A stretch of DNA of 64,000 nt, taken from contig NZ_LT629960.1 in assembly GCF_900104605.1 (NCBI RefSeq), positions 620,001 through 684,000 of the forward strand, read 5' to 3'. The notes under the pieces were generated by a model. The model saw only the letters and a program-made list of their open reading frames with translations, did not search any database and was not told where the DNA came from. The position numbers and the translations under genes are program-made. Of this stretch, positions 25,862 to 34,946 are shown one piece after another (position 1 is the stretch's first letter; every line of letters starts with the position of its first letter). The DNA comes from Tidjanibacter massiliensis. Its GTDB lineage: Bacteria; Bacteroidota; Bacteroidia; Bacteroidales; Rikenellaceae.

Positions 25862-27304
25862 TCAACGTTTTTTGGCCGGGCGCAGTTCCCGGGGCATGGG
25901 AAGCGAGAGCCGGGTGAAACTGATGACCGCACCGGCGGCGGCGAAACCGCCCGCGAGAATGAGTGCAGTGTGAATGCTGTCGGTCGAGGTGATGTGGAAG
26001 AGCAGGGCCACGAGTGCGGCTCCGGTAGTCTGTCCCAACAGTCTCGCCGTAGCGAGCATGCCGCTTGCACTTCCGCTTCGGTGAGGCGGTGCCGAGCCTA
26101 CCATGATGCTGTTGTTCGGCGACTGGAAGAGCCCGAATCCGAGCCCGCAGAGGACGAGGCGCCAGATGATATCTATTTCGCGGGGCTGGGGCGGAAGCCA
26201 GGCGAGCAGAAAGAGCCCGCAGGTCATGACGGAGAGTCCGATGCCTCCCAGCAATCCTGCATGTACGCGTTCGACGAGTATGCCTGCGAGCGGTGCTACG
26301 ACCACGATGACGGCCGGCCAGGCCGTCATGACGAGACCTGTGGTGACGGCACTGTATCCGAACGTATGCTGGAGATAGAACGGCAGGGCCACCATGGCCG
26401 ACATTTGGGCAATGAACGAACAGATGGAGGTGAGTACCGAAACCGAAAATATCGGTATCTTCAGCAGGTCGAACGGAAGGATGGGGTAGGGCTTGTGTAA
26501 CTGACTGCGCACGAAGAGCGTTCCGACGATGAGCAGGAGAATGATGCCCGTGGTGATGTAGCGCGGGTCTATCCCGTGTGCATATCCTTCTATCGAAGCG
26601 ATGAGCAGACCGAAAGTCAGGGCGTTCATCGCGCCGTCGCGCCAGTCGAACCGCCGTCCGGCCACTTTTACAGGATTGTCGGGCAGGAAACGTCGGCTCA
26701 GGAAGAAGGCCGTAATGCCGATGGGAATATTGATTGCGAAGAGCCATTGCCAGGGGGCAACGGCGAGTATTCCCGCCGCTATCGTCGGGCCCGCGACGGA
26801 AGAGACCGCCACGACCGTGGCATTAAGCCCCATGCCACGACCCAGGTGGTTGCGCGGATAGATGATGCGTATGAGTGTGGTATTCACGCTGGTGACCGCT
26901 GCGGCACCGAATCCCTGGCATACCCGTGCCGCCACGAGCGTGGCGAGTGAGTCGGAGAGCGCACACCCGGCCGAAGCAATGGTGAAGAGCAGCAGTCCGC
27001 CGATGTATATTTTCCGGTAGCCGATGACGTCGCCGAGAGCCGAGAAAGAGAGGAGCGATACCACGATAGCCAACTGGTAGGCGTTTACTATCCAGATGGA
27101 GTTTGCCGGCGAAATGTTCAGCAGGCTGCCTATCGTCGGGAGCGCCACGTTGGCGATGGCTCCGTCGAGGACGGAGAGCGATACGCCGAATGTAACGGCC
27201 AGTATGGCCCATAATCGTTTGGGCATGGGTATCCCGTTCCATTCCGTATTGCCGGAGATGACGGGTGCCCCTCCCGTCGTACTGCCGTTCGCCTGACCTG
27301 TCAT
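25862..27304 (-). CDS. MFS multidrug exporter, DHA2 (EmrB/QacA) family
   Basis: A 480-residue inner-membrane protein with about 14 membrane segments. It shows S-V-L-D-G-A-I-A-N-V-A-L-P-T-I near residue 43, motif A (L-G-D-V-I-G-Y-R-K-I) and a motif C-like A-V-S-S-V-A-G-P-T-I-A-A-G-I, the antiporter signature. Such proteins export drugs or small toxic compounds with proton exchange. No membrane-fusion partner or regulator gene is adjacent, so the substrate is open. It has its own consensus promoter. Confidence 0.9.
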   Translation of the reverse strand: MTGQANGSTTGGAPVISGNTEWNGIPMPKRLWAILAVTFGVSLSVLDGAIANVALPTIGSLLNISPANSIWIVNAYQLAIVVSLLSFSALGDVIGYRKIYIGGLLLFTIASAGCALSDSLATLVAARVCQGFGAAAVTSVNTTLIRIIYPRNHLGRGMGLNATVVAVSSVAGPTIAAGILAVAPWQWLFAINIPIGITAFFLSRRFLPDNPVKVAGRRFDWRDGAMNALTFGLLIASIEGYAHGIDPRYITTGIILLLIVGTLFVRSQLHKPYPILPFDLLKIPIFSVSVLTSICSFIAQMSAMVALPFYLQHTFGYSAVTTGLVMTAWPAVIVVVAPLAGILVERVHAGLLGGIGLSVMTCGLFLLAWLPPQPREIDIIWRLVLCGLGFGLFQSPNNSIMVGSAPPHRSGSASGMLATARLLGQTTGAALVALLFHITSTDSIHTALILAGGFAAAGAVISFTRLSLPMPRELRPAKKR

Positions 27305-27326
27305 AATGAATTGCCGAAATCGGCTG

Positions 27327-27357
27327 CAAAGATAACTCCCAGCAGGGTATCGAACAA
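27327..27357 (-). promoter_or_regulatory. MFS exporter promoter
   Basis: On the minus strand: TTG near 27355-27357, about 20 bases, then an exact TATCTTTG at 27327-27334, 22 bases before the start codon. Confidence 0.6.
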
Positions 27358-27470
27358 TTTTTACAGGCGGAAATCGGGCCGAATACCCTGAACGGGACAG
27401 GGCCGACGACTGACCGGCCTCTCTGTCGCACCTTTATCGGAAAAGAGGCCGGAGATATCATGTATCGGTT

Positions 27471-28331
27471 TCAGAACCGGCGGGTATATCTGTGACAGTA
27501 GGGTGTCGTCCCTTTCCGTTCGTAGTAATTCTGGTGGTAATCTTCCGCTTTCCAGAAGGGACCGGCGGGCGAAAGGCGGGTGGCTATGTCATAGCCTTTC
27601 GCCACCAGCTCGTCGATAAGCCTTTCCGCGGTTCGGTGCTGTGCCTCGCTGTTATAGAAGATTTCCGAGCGGTACTGCCTGCCGATGTCCGGGCCCTGCC
27701 GATTGACCTGTTCCGGGTCATGTATCTCAAAAAAGAGGCGGGCGAGCGCTTCGTAAGTGGTCTGCGTCGGGTCGAAGGTGACCCGTACCGCTTCAGCATG
27801 GCCCGTGCGGTCGCTGCATACCTCTTCGTAAGAAGGTGCCGGGACGCTGCCGCCCGTATAGCCCGATTCAACGGAGATAACGCCGGGTGCCTTTTGCATG
27901 TAGTATTCCACACCCCAGAAACACCCTCCGGCGAAAACAGCCGTTTCGTAGCCGTTTGTGGCTTCGGACCGTGTCTCCGGAATGAATTCCAACGATATGG
28001 AATTGACGCAGTGGCGGGTGTTCTTCGGGGTGAATCTTTCGCCGGTAAAGACGTGGCCGAGATGGCCTCCGCAGGCCGCACAGACGATTTCGGTACGGAT
28101 GCCGTCGGCATCGGGCCGGCGGATGACCGCGCCCGGTATCGCGTCGTCGAAACTTGGCCAGCCGCATCCGGCATCGAACTTGTCTGCCGACCGGTAGAGC
28201 GGAGTTCCGCATTGACGGCAGACGTATGTACCGGGCTGCCGGTTGTTCCAGTATTTGCCGCTGAACGGCATCTCCGTTCCCTTGTTTATGATGACATGCC
28301 GTTCCGATTCGCTCAATTCTCTCTTTTTCAT
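27471..28331 (-). CDS. msrAB: Bifunctional methionine sulfoxide reductase (MsrB-MsrA fusion)
   Basis: A 286-residue fusion with MsrB first (about 1-120) and MsrA second (about 128-286). MsrB has zinc ligands Cys38, Cys41, Cys84 and Cys87 and catalytic Cys108 in R-H-C-V-N-S; MsrA has G-G-C-F-W-G with catalytic Cys137. Together they reduce both R and S epimers of methionine sulfoxide. There is no signal peptide, so it acts in the cytosol. The order B-A is the reverse of the Neisseria PilB type. It complements the Ohr and flavodiiron enzymes for oxidant defence. Confidence 0.95.
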   Translation of the reverse strand: MKKRELSESERHVIINKGTEMPFSGKYWNNRQPGTYVCRQCGTPLYRSADKFDAGCGWPSFDDAIPGAVIRRPDADGIRTEIVCAACGGHLGHVFTGERFTPKNTRHCVNSISLEFIPETRSEATNGYETAVFAGGCFWGVEYYMQKAPGVISVESGYTGGSVPAPSYEEVCSDRTGHAEAVRVTFDPTQTTYEALARLFFEIHDPEQVNRQGPDIGRQYRSEIFYNSEAQHRTAERLIDELVAKGYDIATRLSPAGPFWKAEDYHQNYYERKGTTPYCHRYTRRF

Positions 28332-28419
28332 GGTATCGGTCGAATTTCAGTGCAAGTTAATCAATCTCTTTTTTTGAACGTTCGATTTAGCGCATGGAGA
28401 CTGACATTATTTTTTGCCC

Positions 28420-28427
28420 TATTTTTG
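28420..28427 (+). promoter_or_regulatory. -7 box for the NtrC-type regulator gene
   Basis: TATTTTTG fits TAnnTTTG, about 105 bases upstream of the start codon. No matching -33 element at the usual distance. Confidence 0.4.
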
Positions 28428-28531
28428 TATCCCGTATGCATAAAGCCTGCCGTTTTGTTCCCGGATTGGTAAAGGCGGACGGAAACCGTCCGGCATGTTT
28501 CCAGGCAGCGGCGGATTGAAACAGGGGAAGA

Positions 28532-29881
28532 ATGAAGTATCGTATGGCAAAGGTGCTTATCATAGACGACGAAATGCAACTGCGCAGACTACTCTCGCGT
28601 ATTATCGGACTCGAAGGATATGAAGTCGCGGAGGCGGCGGACTGCGCTTCGGGAATGAAGATGCTCCGGCAGCACGAGCCGGATGTGGTGCTCTGCGATG
28701 TCAAATTGCCGGACGGCAGCGGCGTGGAGCTCGTGAGCAGAATCAAGGAGGCGGCACCTGCGGTGGAAGTTATCCTGATGACCGCATACGGCAACATTCC
28801 AGACGGTGTGCAGGCCATTAAGAACGGAGCTTTTGATTACATTACCAAAGGTGACGACAATAACAAGATACTGCCGTTGCTCAGCCGTGCCTCCGAAAAG
28901 GCCCAGATGCAGCGGCGACTCGCCCGTTTCGAGGACAAACTTTCCGAGGAGAACTCCTTCGACCGGGTTATCGGCTCTTCGGCGGCACTTCGGGAGGCGG
29001 TAGAGCTCGCCCGGAAGGTGGCGGTGACAGATACCTCCGTACTGCTGACCGGTGAAACGGGTACGGGAAAGGAGGTGTTCGCCCGGGCCATCCACCATGC
29101 CAGTCGTCGGGCGCACGAGGCGTTCGTTGCCGTGAACTGTTCCGCCTTTTCCAAGGAGCTGCTGGAAAGCGAACTGTTCGGCCACCGGGCGGGGAGTTTC
29201 ACAGGGGCTACCAAAGACAAGAAAGGACTTGTGGAGGAGGCCGACGGAGGGACTCTTTTCCTCGATGAAATAGGCGAAATGCCGCTGGAACTGCAGACCA
29301 AACTGCTTCGGGTACTCGAAAACGGTGAGTTTATCAAGATAGGAGAGACACGTCCCACCAAGGCCGACCTGCGTATTATCGCAGCGACTAACCGAGACCT
29401 GGAAAAGGAGATAAAAGCCGGTAACTTTCGGGAAGACCTCTTTTTCCGCCTCTCCGTTTTCCGGATACAGCTCCCGTCGCTCAACCAAAGACGGGGCGAT
29501 ATCGCCGATTATGTCCGCTATTTTGCCGGTCTTTTCTCGGCCAAGATGGGGAAACGCATCGAAAATATCGACAAGGGATATATCGAAGCCATGGAGAACC
29601 ATACGTGGCGGGGTAACGTGCGCGAACTGCGCAATGCCGTGGAGCGCAGTATGATAATGGCCGACAGCAATGTGCTCTCTGTGGGAACGCTTCCGCCCGA
29701 ATTCCGTAACGATGCGGGAGTGGCCGCAGACGGTTCCATGACGCTTGAGGACGTGGAACGGAACCACATCGTGAAGATACTGGAGTATACGGGCGGCAAC
29801 AAGAGCGAAGCGGCCCGCCTGCTCGGTATAGGCGTGGCGACGTTGTACCGTAAACTGGAGAGTTGGGGCCTGAAATCCTGA
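28532..29881 (+). CDS. Sigma-54-dependent response regulator (NtrC type)
   Basis: A 449-residue regulator: receiver domain (about 5-120) with acidic pair Asp12/Asp13 and phospho-acceptor Asp56 in C-D-V-K-L-P; AAA+ domain with Walker A G-E-T-G-T-G-K-E near 174 and the sigma-54 contact loop as G-S-F-T-G-A; and a C-terminal Fis-type helix-turn-helix (K-S-E-A-A-R-L-L-G-I) at about 425-440. It lies just upstream of the kdp genes, on the same strand, and no KdpE gene is present, so it is the likely partner of the kinase at 36830. An AGGGGAAG ribosome site supports the start at 28532. Confidence 0.93.
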   Translation: MKYRMAKVLIIDDEMQLRRLLSRIIGLEGYEVAEAADCASGMKMLRQHEPDVVLCDVKLPDGSGVELVSRIKEAAPAVEVILMTAYGNIPDGVQAIKNGAFDYITKGDDNNKILPLLSRASEKAQMQRRLARFEDKLSEENSFDRVIGSSAALREAVELARKVAVTDTSVLLTGETGTGKEVFARAIHHASRRAHEAFVAVNCSAFSKELLESELFGHRAGSFTGATKDKKGLVEEADGGTLFLDEIGEMPLELQTKLLRVLENGEFIKIGETRPTKADLRIIAATNRDLEKEIKAGNFREDLFFRLSVFRIQLPSLNQRRGDIADYVRYFAGLFSAKMGKRIENIDKGYIEAMENHTWRGNVRELRNAVERSMIMADSNVLSVGTLPPEFRNDAGVAADGSMTLEDVERNHIVKILEYTGGNKSEAARLLGIGVATLYRKLESWGLKS

Positions 29882-29910
29882 GCTGCAGGAACGGCCGTGT
29901 CCTTTCAAAT

Positions 29911-29963
29911 TGAGAGAGGGAGCCTATCATTTTGATAGACTCCCTCTCTTTTTCGTATTTGTT
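29911..29963 (+). terminator. Terminator of the response regulator gene
   Basis: AGAGAGGGAG then CTATCA pairs with TGATAG and CTCCCTCTCT, with small mismatches between, ending in TTTTT. It separates the regulator gene from the kdp genes, so the two are separate transcripts. Confidence 0.85.
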
Positions 29964-30100
29964 TGATTGGTTACAAGTGGTTTATAATCATTTAATTATC
30001 TTGTATTGGAGCTTTTTGGCATCCGCTTGGTTAAGGGGGAAGCGTCGGAAGTTAAGGACGGTACATGAATGGATGTTGTATTTGTAATCGTATTGTCGTG

Positions 30101-30119
30101 TATCATACTGTATATGATA
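30101..30119. promoter_or_regulatory. Dyad symmetry upstream of the kdp operon
   Basis: TATCATA-CTGTA-TATGATA, perfect 7-bp arms, 62 bases before the first small gene. It is a candidate binding site for the NtrC-type regulator. A near sigma-54 motif TGGCATCCGCTTGG at 30017-30030 lies upstream of it but is one base short in spacing. Confidence 0.45.
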
Positions 30120-30180
30120 TGCCGCATATTTTCAGGCTTTGTGAAACAATTGTCTAACTCGAAAAGGAAAATGAAATGAG

Positions 30181-30276
30181 ATGAATGGATTCGTAATGTT
30201 TTTGCTTTTGGTCGCACTCGGCCTGTTGTGCTACCTGTTTTTCTACAAATGTGTGGATTGGTTTGAAAAAATATGA
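30181..30276 (+). CDS. 31-aa membrane peptide preceding kdpF
   Basis: An open frame of 31 codons plus stop. It encodes a peptide that is almost all one membrane helix (F-V-M-F-L-L-L-V-A-L-G-L-L-C-Y-L-F-F) ending in Y-K-C-V-D-W-F-E-K-I. A purine-rich AAAAGGAAAATGAAATGAG lies just upstream. It ends seven bases before kdpF, with the same orientation and similar build (short exterior end, one helix, charged tail). No named family is known to me. Position makes it a candidate extra small subunit or leader peptide of the Kdp pump. Confidence 0.55.
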   Translation: MNGFVMFLLLVALGLLCYLFFYKCVDWFEKI

Positions 30277-30283
30277 TTGAGAG

Positions 30284-30364
30284 ATGTTTACCACATTGTT
30301 CATACTGAGCGTCGTCGGGTTCGTGTACATGATGTACGTACTCGTCAAACCCGAAGAATTCTGA
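30284..30364 (+). CDS. kdpF: KdpF-like small subunit of the K+ ATPase
   Basis: A 26-residue single-helix peptide (M-F-T-T-L-F-I-L-S-V-V-G-F-V-Y-M-M-Y-V-L) ending K-P-E-E-F, the tail motif typical of KdpF. KdpF stabilises the KdpFABC complex in the inner membrane. A GAGAG ribosome site precedes the ATG, and kdpA starts 28 bases after its stop. It is too short for routine gene calling. Confidence 0.8.
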   Translation: MFTTLFILSVVGFVYMMYVLVKPEEF

Positions 30365-30392
30365 TAGTCTACTCACAAAAATGAAGAAATAA

Positions 30393-32090
30393 ATGAATAC
30401 GGAGATTTTAGGCGTCATACTGCAATGGGTGTGCCTGGTAGTGCTCTGCTATCCGCTGGGACGCCACATTGCGAAGGTGTACAAGGGGGAGAAGAACATC
30501 ATGGACTTCATGGCCCCCGTAGAACGTTTTATCTATAAGGTCTGCGGCATCGACCCGGAACGCGAGATGAACTGGAAGCAGTTCCTGAAAGCGCTGTTGA
30601 CCGTGAACCTGTTCTGGTTCATATGGGGTATGGTGCTGCTCGTGTGTCAGGGATGGCTGCCGCTGAATCCGGACGGCAATCCGGGCCAGACACCCGACCA
30701 GGCGTTCAATACGTGCATATCGTTCATGGTCAACTGCAACCTCCAACATTACAGCGGGGAAACCGGTCTGAGCTACTTTACCCAACTGTTCGTCATCATG
30801 CTGTTCCAGTTCATCACGGCCGCCTGTGGTATGGCAGCTTTGGCCGGGATATTCAAGGGTATGGCAGCCAAGACGACCAAGTCGATAGGGAACTTCTGGG
30901 TATACCTGACCCGCAGCGTCACCCGTATCCTGATGCCTCTGTCGCTGCTGGTGGGTATCCTGCTCGTGATAAACGGTACGCCCATGTCCTTCGACGGCAA
31001 GCAGACGCTTACAACGCTGGAAGGCGCCACGCAGGAGATTTCGCAGGGACCGACGGCAGCCATCGTCCCCATCAAGCAGCTCGGTACGAACGGCGGCGGT
31101 TATTTCGGCGTGAACTCTTCGCACCCGCTGGAGAACCCGAATGCCTTCACCAACATGCTCGAATGCTGGTCTATCCTTATCATCCCGATGGCGATGGTGT
31201 TCGCGCTGGGCTTCTACCTGAAACGCCGTAAGTTGGCCGCGTGCATCTTCACGGTCATGCTGGCGGCCTATACGTGCGGCATCGTCATATCCGTATGGCA
31301 GGAGATGGCGGGAAGTCCGCAGATAGACGAAATGGGTATCGCACAGGACCTCGGTTCCATGGAGGGCAAGGAGATAAGAATCGGTTCGGCCGCTTCGGCT
31401 ATGTGGGGTATGACCACAACCGTCACTTCGAACGGTTCGGTCAATTCCATGCACGATTCGCAAACGCCTCTCAGCGGGATGCTCCAGATGCTGAACATGC
31501 AGATAAACTGCTGGTTTGGTGGCGTAGGCGTCGGTTTCATGAACTACTATGCCTTCCTTATCATCGCCGTATTCATCAGCGGCCTCATGGTAGGGCGTAC
31601 GCCGGAGTTCCTCGGCAAGAAAGTGGAGGCCCGCGAAATGAAAATCGCCACCATGGTCGTATTGATGCATCCGTTCCTCATTCTCGTCGGTACGGGCCTC
31701 GCGTCGTGGCTTGCCGCCAGAAATCCGGAATTGGCATCGAGTTGGCTGAACAACCCGTCGTTCCACGGATTGAGCGAAATGCTGTACGAGTATACCTCTT
31801 CGGCCGCCAACAACGGTTCCGGTTTCGAAGGCCTTTCGGACAATACGCCTTTCTGGAACATCACGACCGGCATTGTCCTGATTATGGGTCGTTATTTCCC
31901 GATTGTAGGACAGGTGGCGATAGCCGGGCTGCTGGCCGGCAAGAAGTTCGTTCCCGAAAGCGCAGGTACGCTCAAGACCGATACGGCGACCTTCTCGGTC
32001 ATGACCTTCGCCGTCATCATCATCGTGGCAGCCCTGTCGTTCTTCCCTGCACTCGCACTTGGGCCAATAGCCGATTATCTGACTTTTTAA
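30393..32090 (+). CDS. kdpA: K+-transporting ATPase subunit A (channel-like)
   Basis: A 565-residue inner-membrane protein with ten membrane helices expected. It is the K+-selective subunit, related to KcsA/TrkH-type channels. Family stretches include Q-W-V-C-L-V-V-L-C-Y-P-L-G, the selectivity-loop segments T-C-I-S-F-M-V-N-C-N-L-Q-H-Y and L-G-T-N-G-G-G-Y-F-G-V-N-S-S-H-P, and N-N-G-S-G-F-E-G-L. Slightly longer than in E. coli (557). It imports K+ at low concentration together with KdpB. Confidence 0.97.
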   Translation: MNTEILGVILQWVCLVVLCYPLGRHIAKVYKGEKNIMDFMAPVERFIYKVCGIDPEREMNWKQFLKALLTVNLFWFIWGMVLLVCQGWLPLNPDGNPGQTPDQAFNTCISFMVNCNLQHYSGETGLSYFTQLFVIMLFQFITAACGMAALAGIFKGMAAKTTKSIGNFWVYLTRSVTRILMPLSLLVGILLVINGTPMSFDGKQTLTTLEGATQEISQGPTAAIVPIKQLGTNGGGYFGVNSSHPLENPNAFTNMLECWSILIIPMAMVFALGFYLKRRKLAACIFTVMLAAYTCGIVISVWQEMAGSPQIDEMGIAQDLGSMEGKEIRIGSAASAMWGMTTTVTSNGSVNSMHDSQTPLSGMLQMLNMQINCWFGGVGVGFMNYYAFLIIAVFISGLMVGRTPEFLGKKVEAREMKIATMVVLMHPFLILVGTGLASWLAARNPELASSWLNNPSFHGLSEMLYEYTSSAANNGSGFEGLSDNTPFWNITTGIVLIMGRYFPIVGQVAIAGLLAGKKFVPESAGTLKTDTATFSVMTFAVIIIVAALSFFPALALGPIADYLTF

Positions 32091-32103
32091 ATAGCAACCG
32101 AAT

Positions 32104-34146
32104 ATGAAACGCAACAGAAATATTTCACTGTTCGACAAATCCCTTTTACGCCAGAGCTTGCACGCCTCTTTTGTGAAGCTCGACCCGCGGAAGATGATAA
32201 AGAGCCCCATCATGTTCACGGTGGAGGTGGTGACTTTCGTCATGCTGCTCCTGCTCGTGTACATAGCTGTGACCGGCGACCGGTCGCAGGGGTCGTTCGC
32301 CTACAATTTCGTTGTCTTCGTCGTTCTGTTTCTTACGGTACTTTTCGCCAATTTCGCCGAAGCGATAGCCGAGGCACGCGGCAAGGCGCAGGCCGATTCG
32401 CTCCGCAAGACGCGTGAGGAAACGCCGGCCAAACTCGTCGCCGCCGACGGTCAGGTCCGTATCGTCAGCAGCTCGGAGTTGAAACAGGGCGATGTCTTTG
32501 AATGCGTAGCCGGAGATACGGTCGCTGCCGATGGAGAAATCATCGAAGGACTGGCCTCCATAGACGAAAGCGCCATTACGGGCGAGTCCGCACCGGTGAT
32601 ACGCGAGGCCGGGGGCGACAAGAGTTCCGTGACCGGCGGTACGAAGGTGCTGTCGGACCGGATACTGGTAAAGGTGACGGCACGCCCCGGGGAAAGTTTC
32701 CTCGACCGGATGATAGCCCTCGTGGAAGGTTCCTCGCGTCAGAAGACGCCGAACGAAATCGCGCTCACCATCCTGCTGGCCGGCTTTACCATCGTATTTA
32801 TCATCGTTTGCGCTACGCTGAAACCGTTCGCGGATTACGTGGGTGCCAACATCACGGTGGCCGCTTTCATATCGCTGTTCGTCTGCCTCATACCGACTAC
32901 CATCGGCGGGTTGCTCTCTTCCATCGGCATTGCGGGAATGGACCGTGCGCTGCGTGCCAATGTCATTACCAAATCGGGTAAGGCGGTCGAAACGGCCGGC
33001 GACATCGATACGCTGCTGCTCGACAAAACGGGGACGATTACGATAGGAAACCGCAAGGCGACCGGATTCTACCCGGCCGACGGAATTGATGCAGGGGAAT
33101 TCGTCCGCTTGTGCGTGCTTTCATCGATAGCCGACCAGACGCCCGAAGGCAAGTCGATTGTGGAACTCGGTGCCGATAACGGTGTTCGGATTGACCCGAT
33201 GCAGCTGGTCGGAGTCCGTATGGTGAATTTTACGGCCGAAACTAAATGTTCCGGAGTGGACATGCCGGACGGCGTTCGTATCCGTAAGGGTGCATCGGAA
33301 ACCATCCGTCGTATCGTGACCGAGGCAGGCAACGAGTATCCGGAAGCAATCGACCGTACCGTATGCCGGATTTCCGAAAACGGCGGTACACCGCTCGTCG
33401 TCTGCGAGAACGACCGTGTCATGGGAGTCATCGAATTGCAGGACATCATCAAGACCGGTATTCGCGAACGTTTCGAACGTCTGCGCAAGATGGGTGTGAA
33501 AACGGTGATGGTCACGGGGGACAATCCTCTTACTGCGAAGTATATAGCCGAAAAGGCCGGGGTGGACGATTTTATCGCCGAGGCCAAACCGGAAGACAAA
33601 CTCGAATACATCCGGCGCGAGCAGCGCGGGGGCAAACTGGTGGCCATGATGGGCGACGGTACGAACGATGCTCCGGCTCTCGCACAGGCCGATGTGGGCG
33701 TTGCGATGAACAGCGGTACGCAGGCGGCCAAAGAGGCGGGCAACATGGTGGACCTCGACAACGACCCGACCAAACTGATAGAGATTGTCGAAATCGGCAA
33801 ACAGTTGCTTATGACACGCGGGACGCTGACCACGTTCTCCATCGCCAACGACGTCGCGAAGTATTTCGCCATCGTGCCCGCGCTGTTCATAGCTTCCATT
33901 CCTTCGTTGCAGGCTCTCAACATCATGCACCTGCATTCGCCCGAAAGCGCAATCCTGTCGGCTATCATCTTCAATGCCGTCATCATTCCGCTGCTCATTC
34001 CGCTGGCACTTCGCGGTGTGGCCTACAAGCCCATCGGTGCTTCGGCTCTGCTGCGTCGGAACCTGTTCATCTACGGTCTCGGCGGTCTGATAGCCCCGTT
34101 CATCGGCATCAAGCTGATTGACATGATAGTAAGTGTATTTTTTTAA
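32104..34146 (+). CDS. kdpB: K+-transporting P-type ATPase subunit B
   Basis: A 680-residue P-type ATPase. The phosphorylated Asp307 is in L-D-K-T-G-T-I-T, the same position as in E. coli KdpB. I-T-G-E-S-A-P-V is the dephosphorylation motif, and [13 protein letters not shown] the hinge. It couples ATP hydrolysis to K+ passage through KdpA. It starts 13 bases after kdpA. All expected catalytic residues are present. Confidence 0.97.
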   Translation: MKRNRNISLFDKSLLRQSLHASFVKLDPRKMIKSPIMFTVEVVTFVMLLLLVYIAVTGDRSQGSFAYNFVVFVVLFLTVLFANFAEAIAEARGKAQADSLRKTREETPAKLVAADGQVRIVSSSELKQGDVFECVAGDTVAADGEIIEGLASIDESAITGESAPVIREAGGDKSSVTGGTKVLSDRILVKVTARPGESFLDRMIALVEGSSRQKTPNEIALTILLAGFTIVFIIVCATLKPFADYVGANITVAAFISLFVCLIPTTIGGLLSSIGIAGMDRALRANVITKSGKAVETAGDIDTLLLDKTGTITIGNRKATGFYPADGIDAGEFVRLCVLSSIADQTPEGKSIVELGADNGVRIDPMQLVGVRMVNFTAETKCSGVDMPDGVRIRKGASETIRRIVTEAGNEYPEAIDRTVCRISENGGTPLVVCENDRVMGVIELQDIIKTGIRERFERLRKMGVKTVMVTGDNPLTAKYIAEKAGVDDFIAEAKPEDKLEYIRREQRGGKLVAMMGDGTNDAPALAQADVGVAMNSGTQAAKEAGNMVDLDNDPTKLIEIVEIGKQLLMTRGTLTTFSIANDVAKYFAIVPALFIASIPSLQALNIMHLHSPESAILSAIIFNAVIIPLLIPLALRGVAYKPIGASALLRRNLFIYGLGGLIAPFIGIKLIDMIVSVFF

Positions 34147-34159
34147 ATTGGGATAAGAG

Positions 34160-34747
34160 ATGAAAAATTTGTGGATTTCCATAAAGATAACCCTTGCGAT
34201 GTGTGTCCTGCTGACGGTCGGTTACGTCCTGATACTGCGCCTGACGGCGGCTGTGGCGTCGCCTAACGACGGCGAAGCCCCGACGGTGACTTTCGACGGA
34301 CGGGTGGTCGGTGCGGCCAACGTGGGACAGCAGTTCACCGACGTGCGCTACTTCTGGGGGCGTCCTTCGGCCGTGGATTACAACGGTTCCGGTTCGGGCG
34401 GCAGCAACAAGGGTACGACGAACGAAGAATATCTGGCCGAGGTGGAGCAGCGTGTGGAGGATTTCCTCGCCGCGCATCCCTACCTTTCGCGGGAGGAGGT
34501 ACCCTCCGAGATGGTTACGGCGAGCGGTTCGGGACTTGACCCGGACATATCGCCCCGAGGCGCGGAGGTACAAGTTCGCCGTGTGGCACAGGCCCGCGGA
34601 CTGGACGAGGGGGTCGTACGCAGTCTGGTTGATTCGCTGACGCAGCGTCCGTGGCTGGGCCTGTTCGGTACCGAGAAAGTGAATGTGCTCAGACTCAATA
34701 TTGCCCTCGAAAAGTTGCAGCCCAACGTTACGCTCGAACATAAATGA
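34160..34747 (+). CDS. kdpC: K+-transporting ATPase subunit C
   Basis: A 195-residue subunit with one N-terminal membrane helix (I-T-L-A-M-C-V-L-L-T-V-G-Y-V-L-I-L) and a periplasmic domain with R-P-S-A-V-D-Y-N-G-S-G-S-G-G-S-N and G-S-G-L-D-P-D-I-S-P, the conserved KdpC blocks. It anchors and activates KdpB. It follows kdpB by 13 bases. Confidence 0.96.
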   Translation: MKNLWISIKITLAMCVLLTVGYVLILRLTAAVASPNDGEAPTVTFDGRVVGAANVGQQFTDVRYFWGRPSAVDYNGSGSGGSNKGTTNEEYLAEVEQRVEDFLAAHPYLSREEVPSEMVTASGSGLDPDISPRGAEVQVRRVAQARGLDEGVVRSLVDSLTQRPWLGLFGTEKVNVLRLNIALEKLQPNVTLEHK

Positions 34748-34816
34748 ATCAGGAAGCGACCTTTGAACAATGTTTTTCCGTTAGTCGCCGCATATGCGGC
34801 AGGCAGATGCCGGCGG

Positions 34817-34865
34817 CCGTCCGTACAGCGGAGGAATTTCCGCTGAGGGGGACGGACGGTCCGTC
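34817..34865 (+). promoter_or_regulatory. Two competing RNA hairpins between kdpC and the porin gene
   Basis: CCGTCCGT (34817-34824) pairs with ACGGACGG (34852-34859), enclosing AGCGGA/TCCGCT. The same second arm can instead form GACGGAC-G-GTCCGTC (34851-34865). The two folds exclude each other. No T-tract follows. A processing or attenuation site is possible in this 200-base gap. Confidence 0.45.
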
Positions 34866-34946
34866 GGTTATGCTGCCTTCCTGCGGAAAGCGGACGGCTA
34901 CGGATGGAAAATGAAACAGAAAACGATAAATGGATTTTTGAAAGCT

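Noticed and set aside
28589-29908. 439-codon frame opposite the response regulator
   Set aside because: Pure antisense of a gene whose receiver, AAA+ and Fis motifs are all intact.
30017-30030. Sigma-54 promoter TGGCATCCGCTTGG upstream of kdp
   Set aside because: The distance between the two conserved halves is one base shorter than the strict -24/-12 spacing; kept only as a remark in the control-region finding.
30408-32264. 618-codon open frame opposite kdpA
   Set aside because: It mirrors a well-supported transporter gene, shows no domain or hydrophobic pattern of its own and is rich in His, Arg and Gly as expected for a GC-rich shadow frame.
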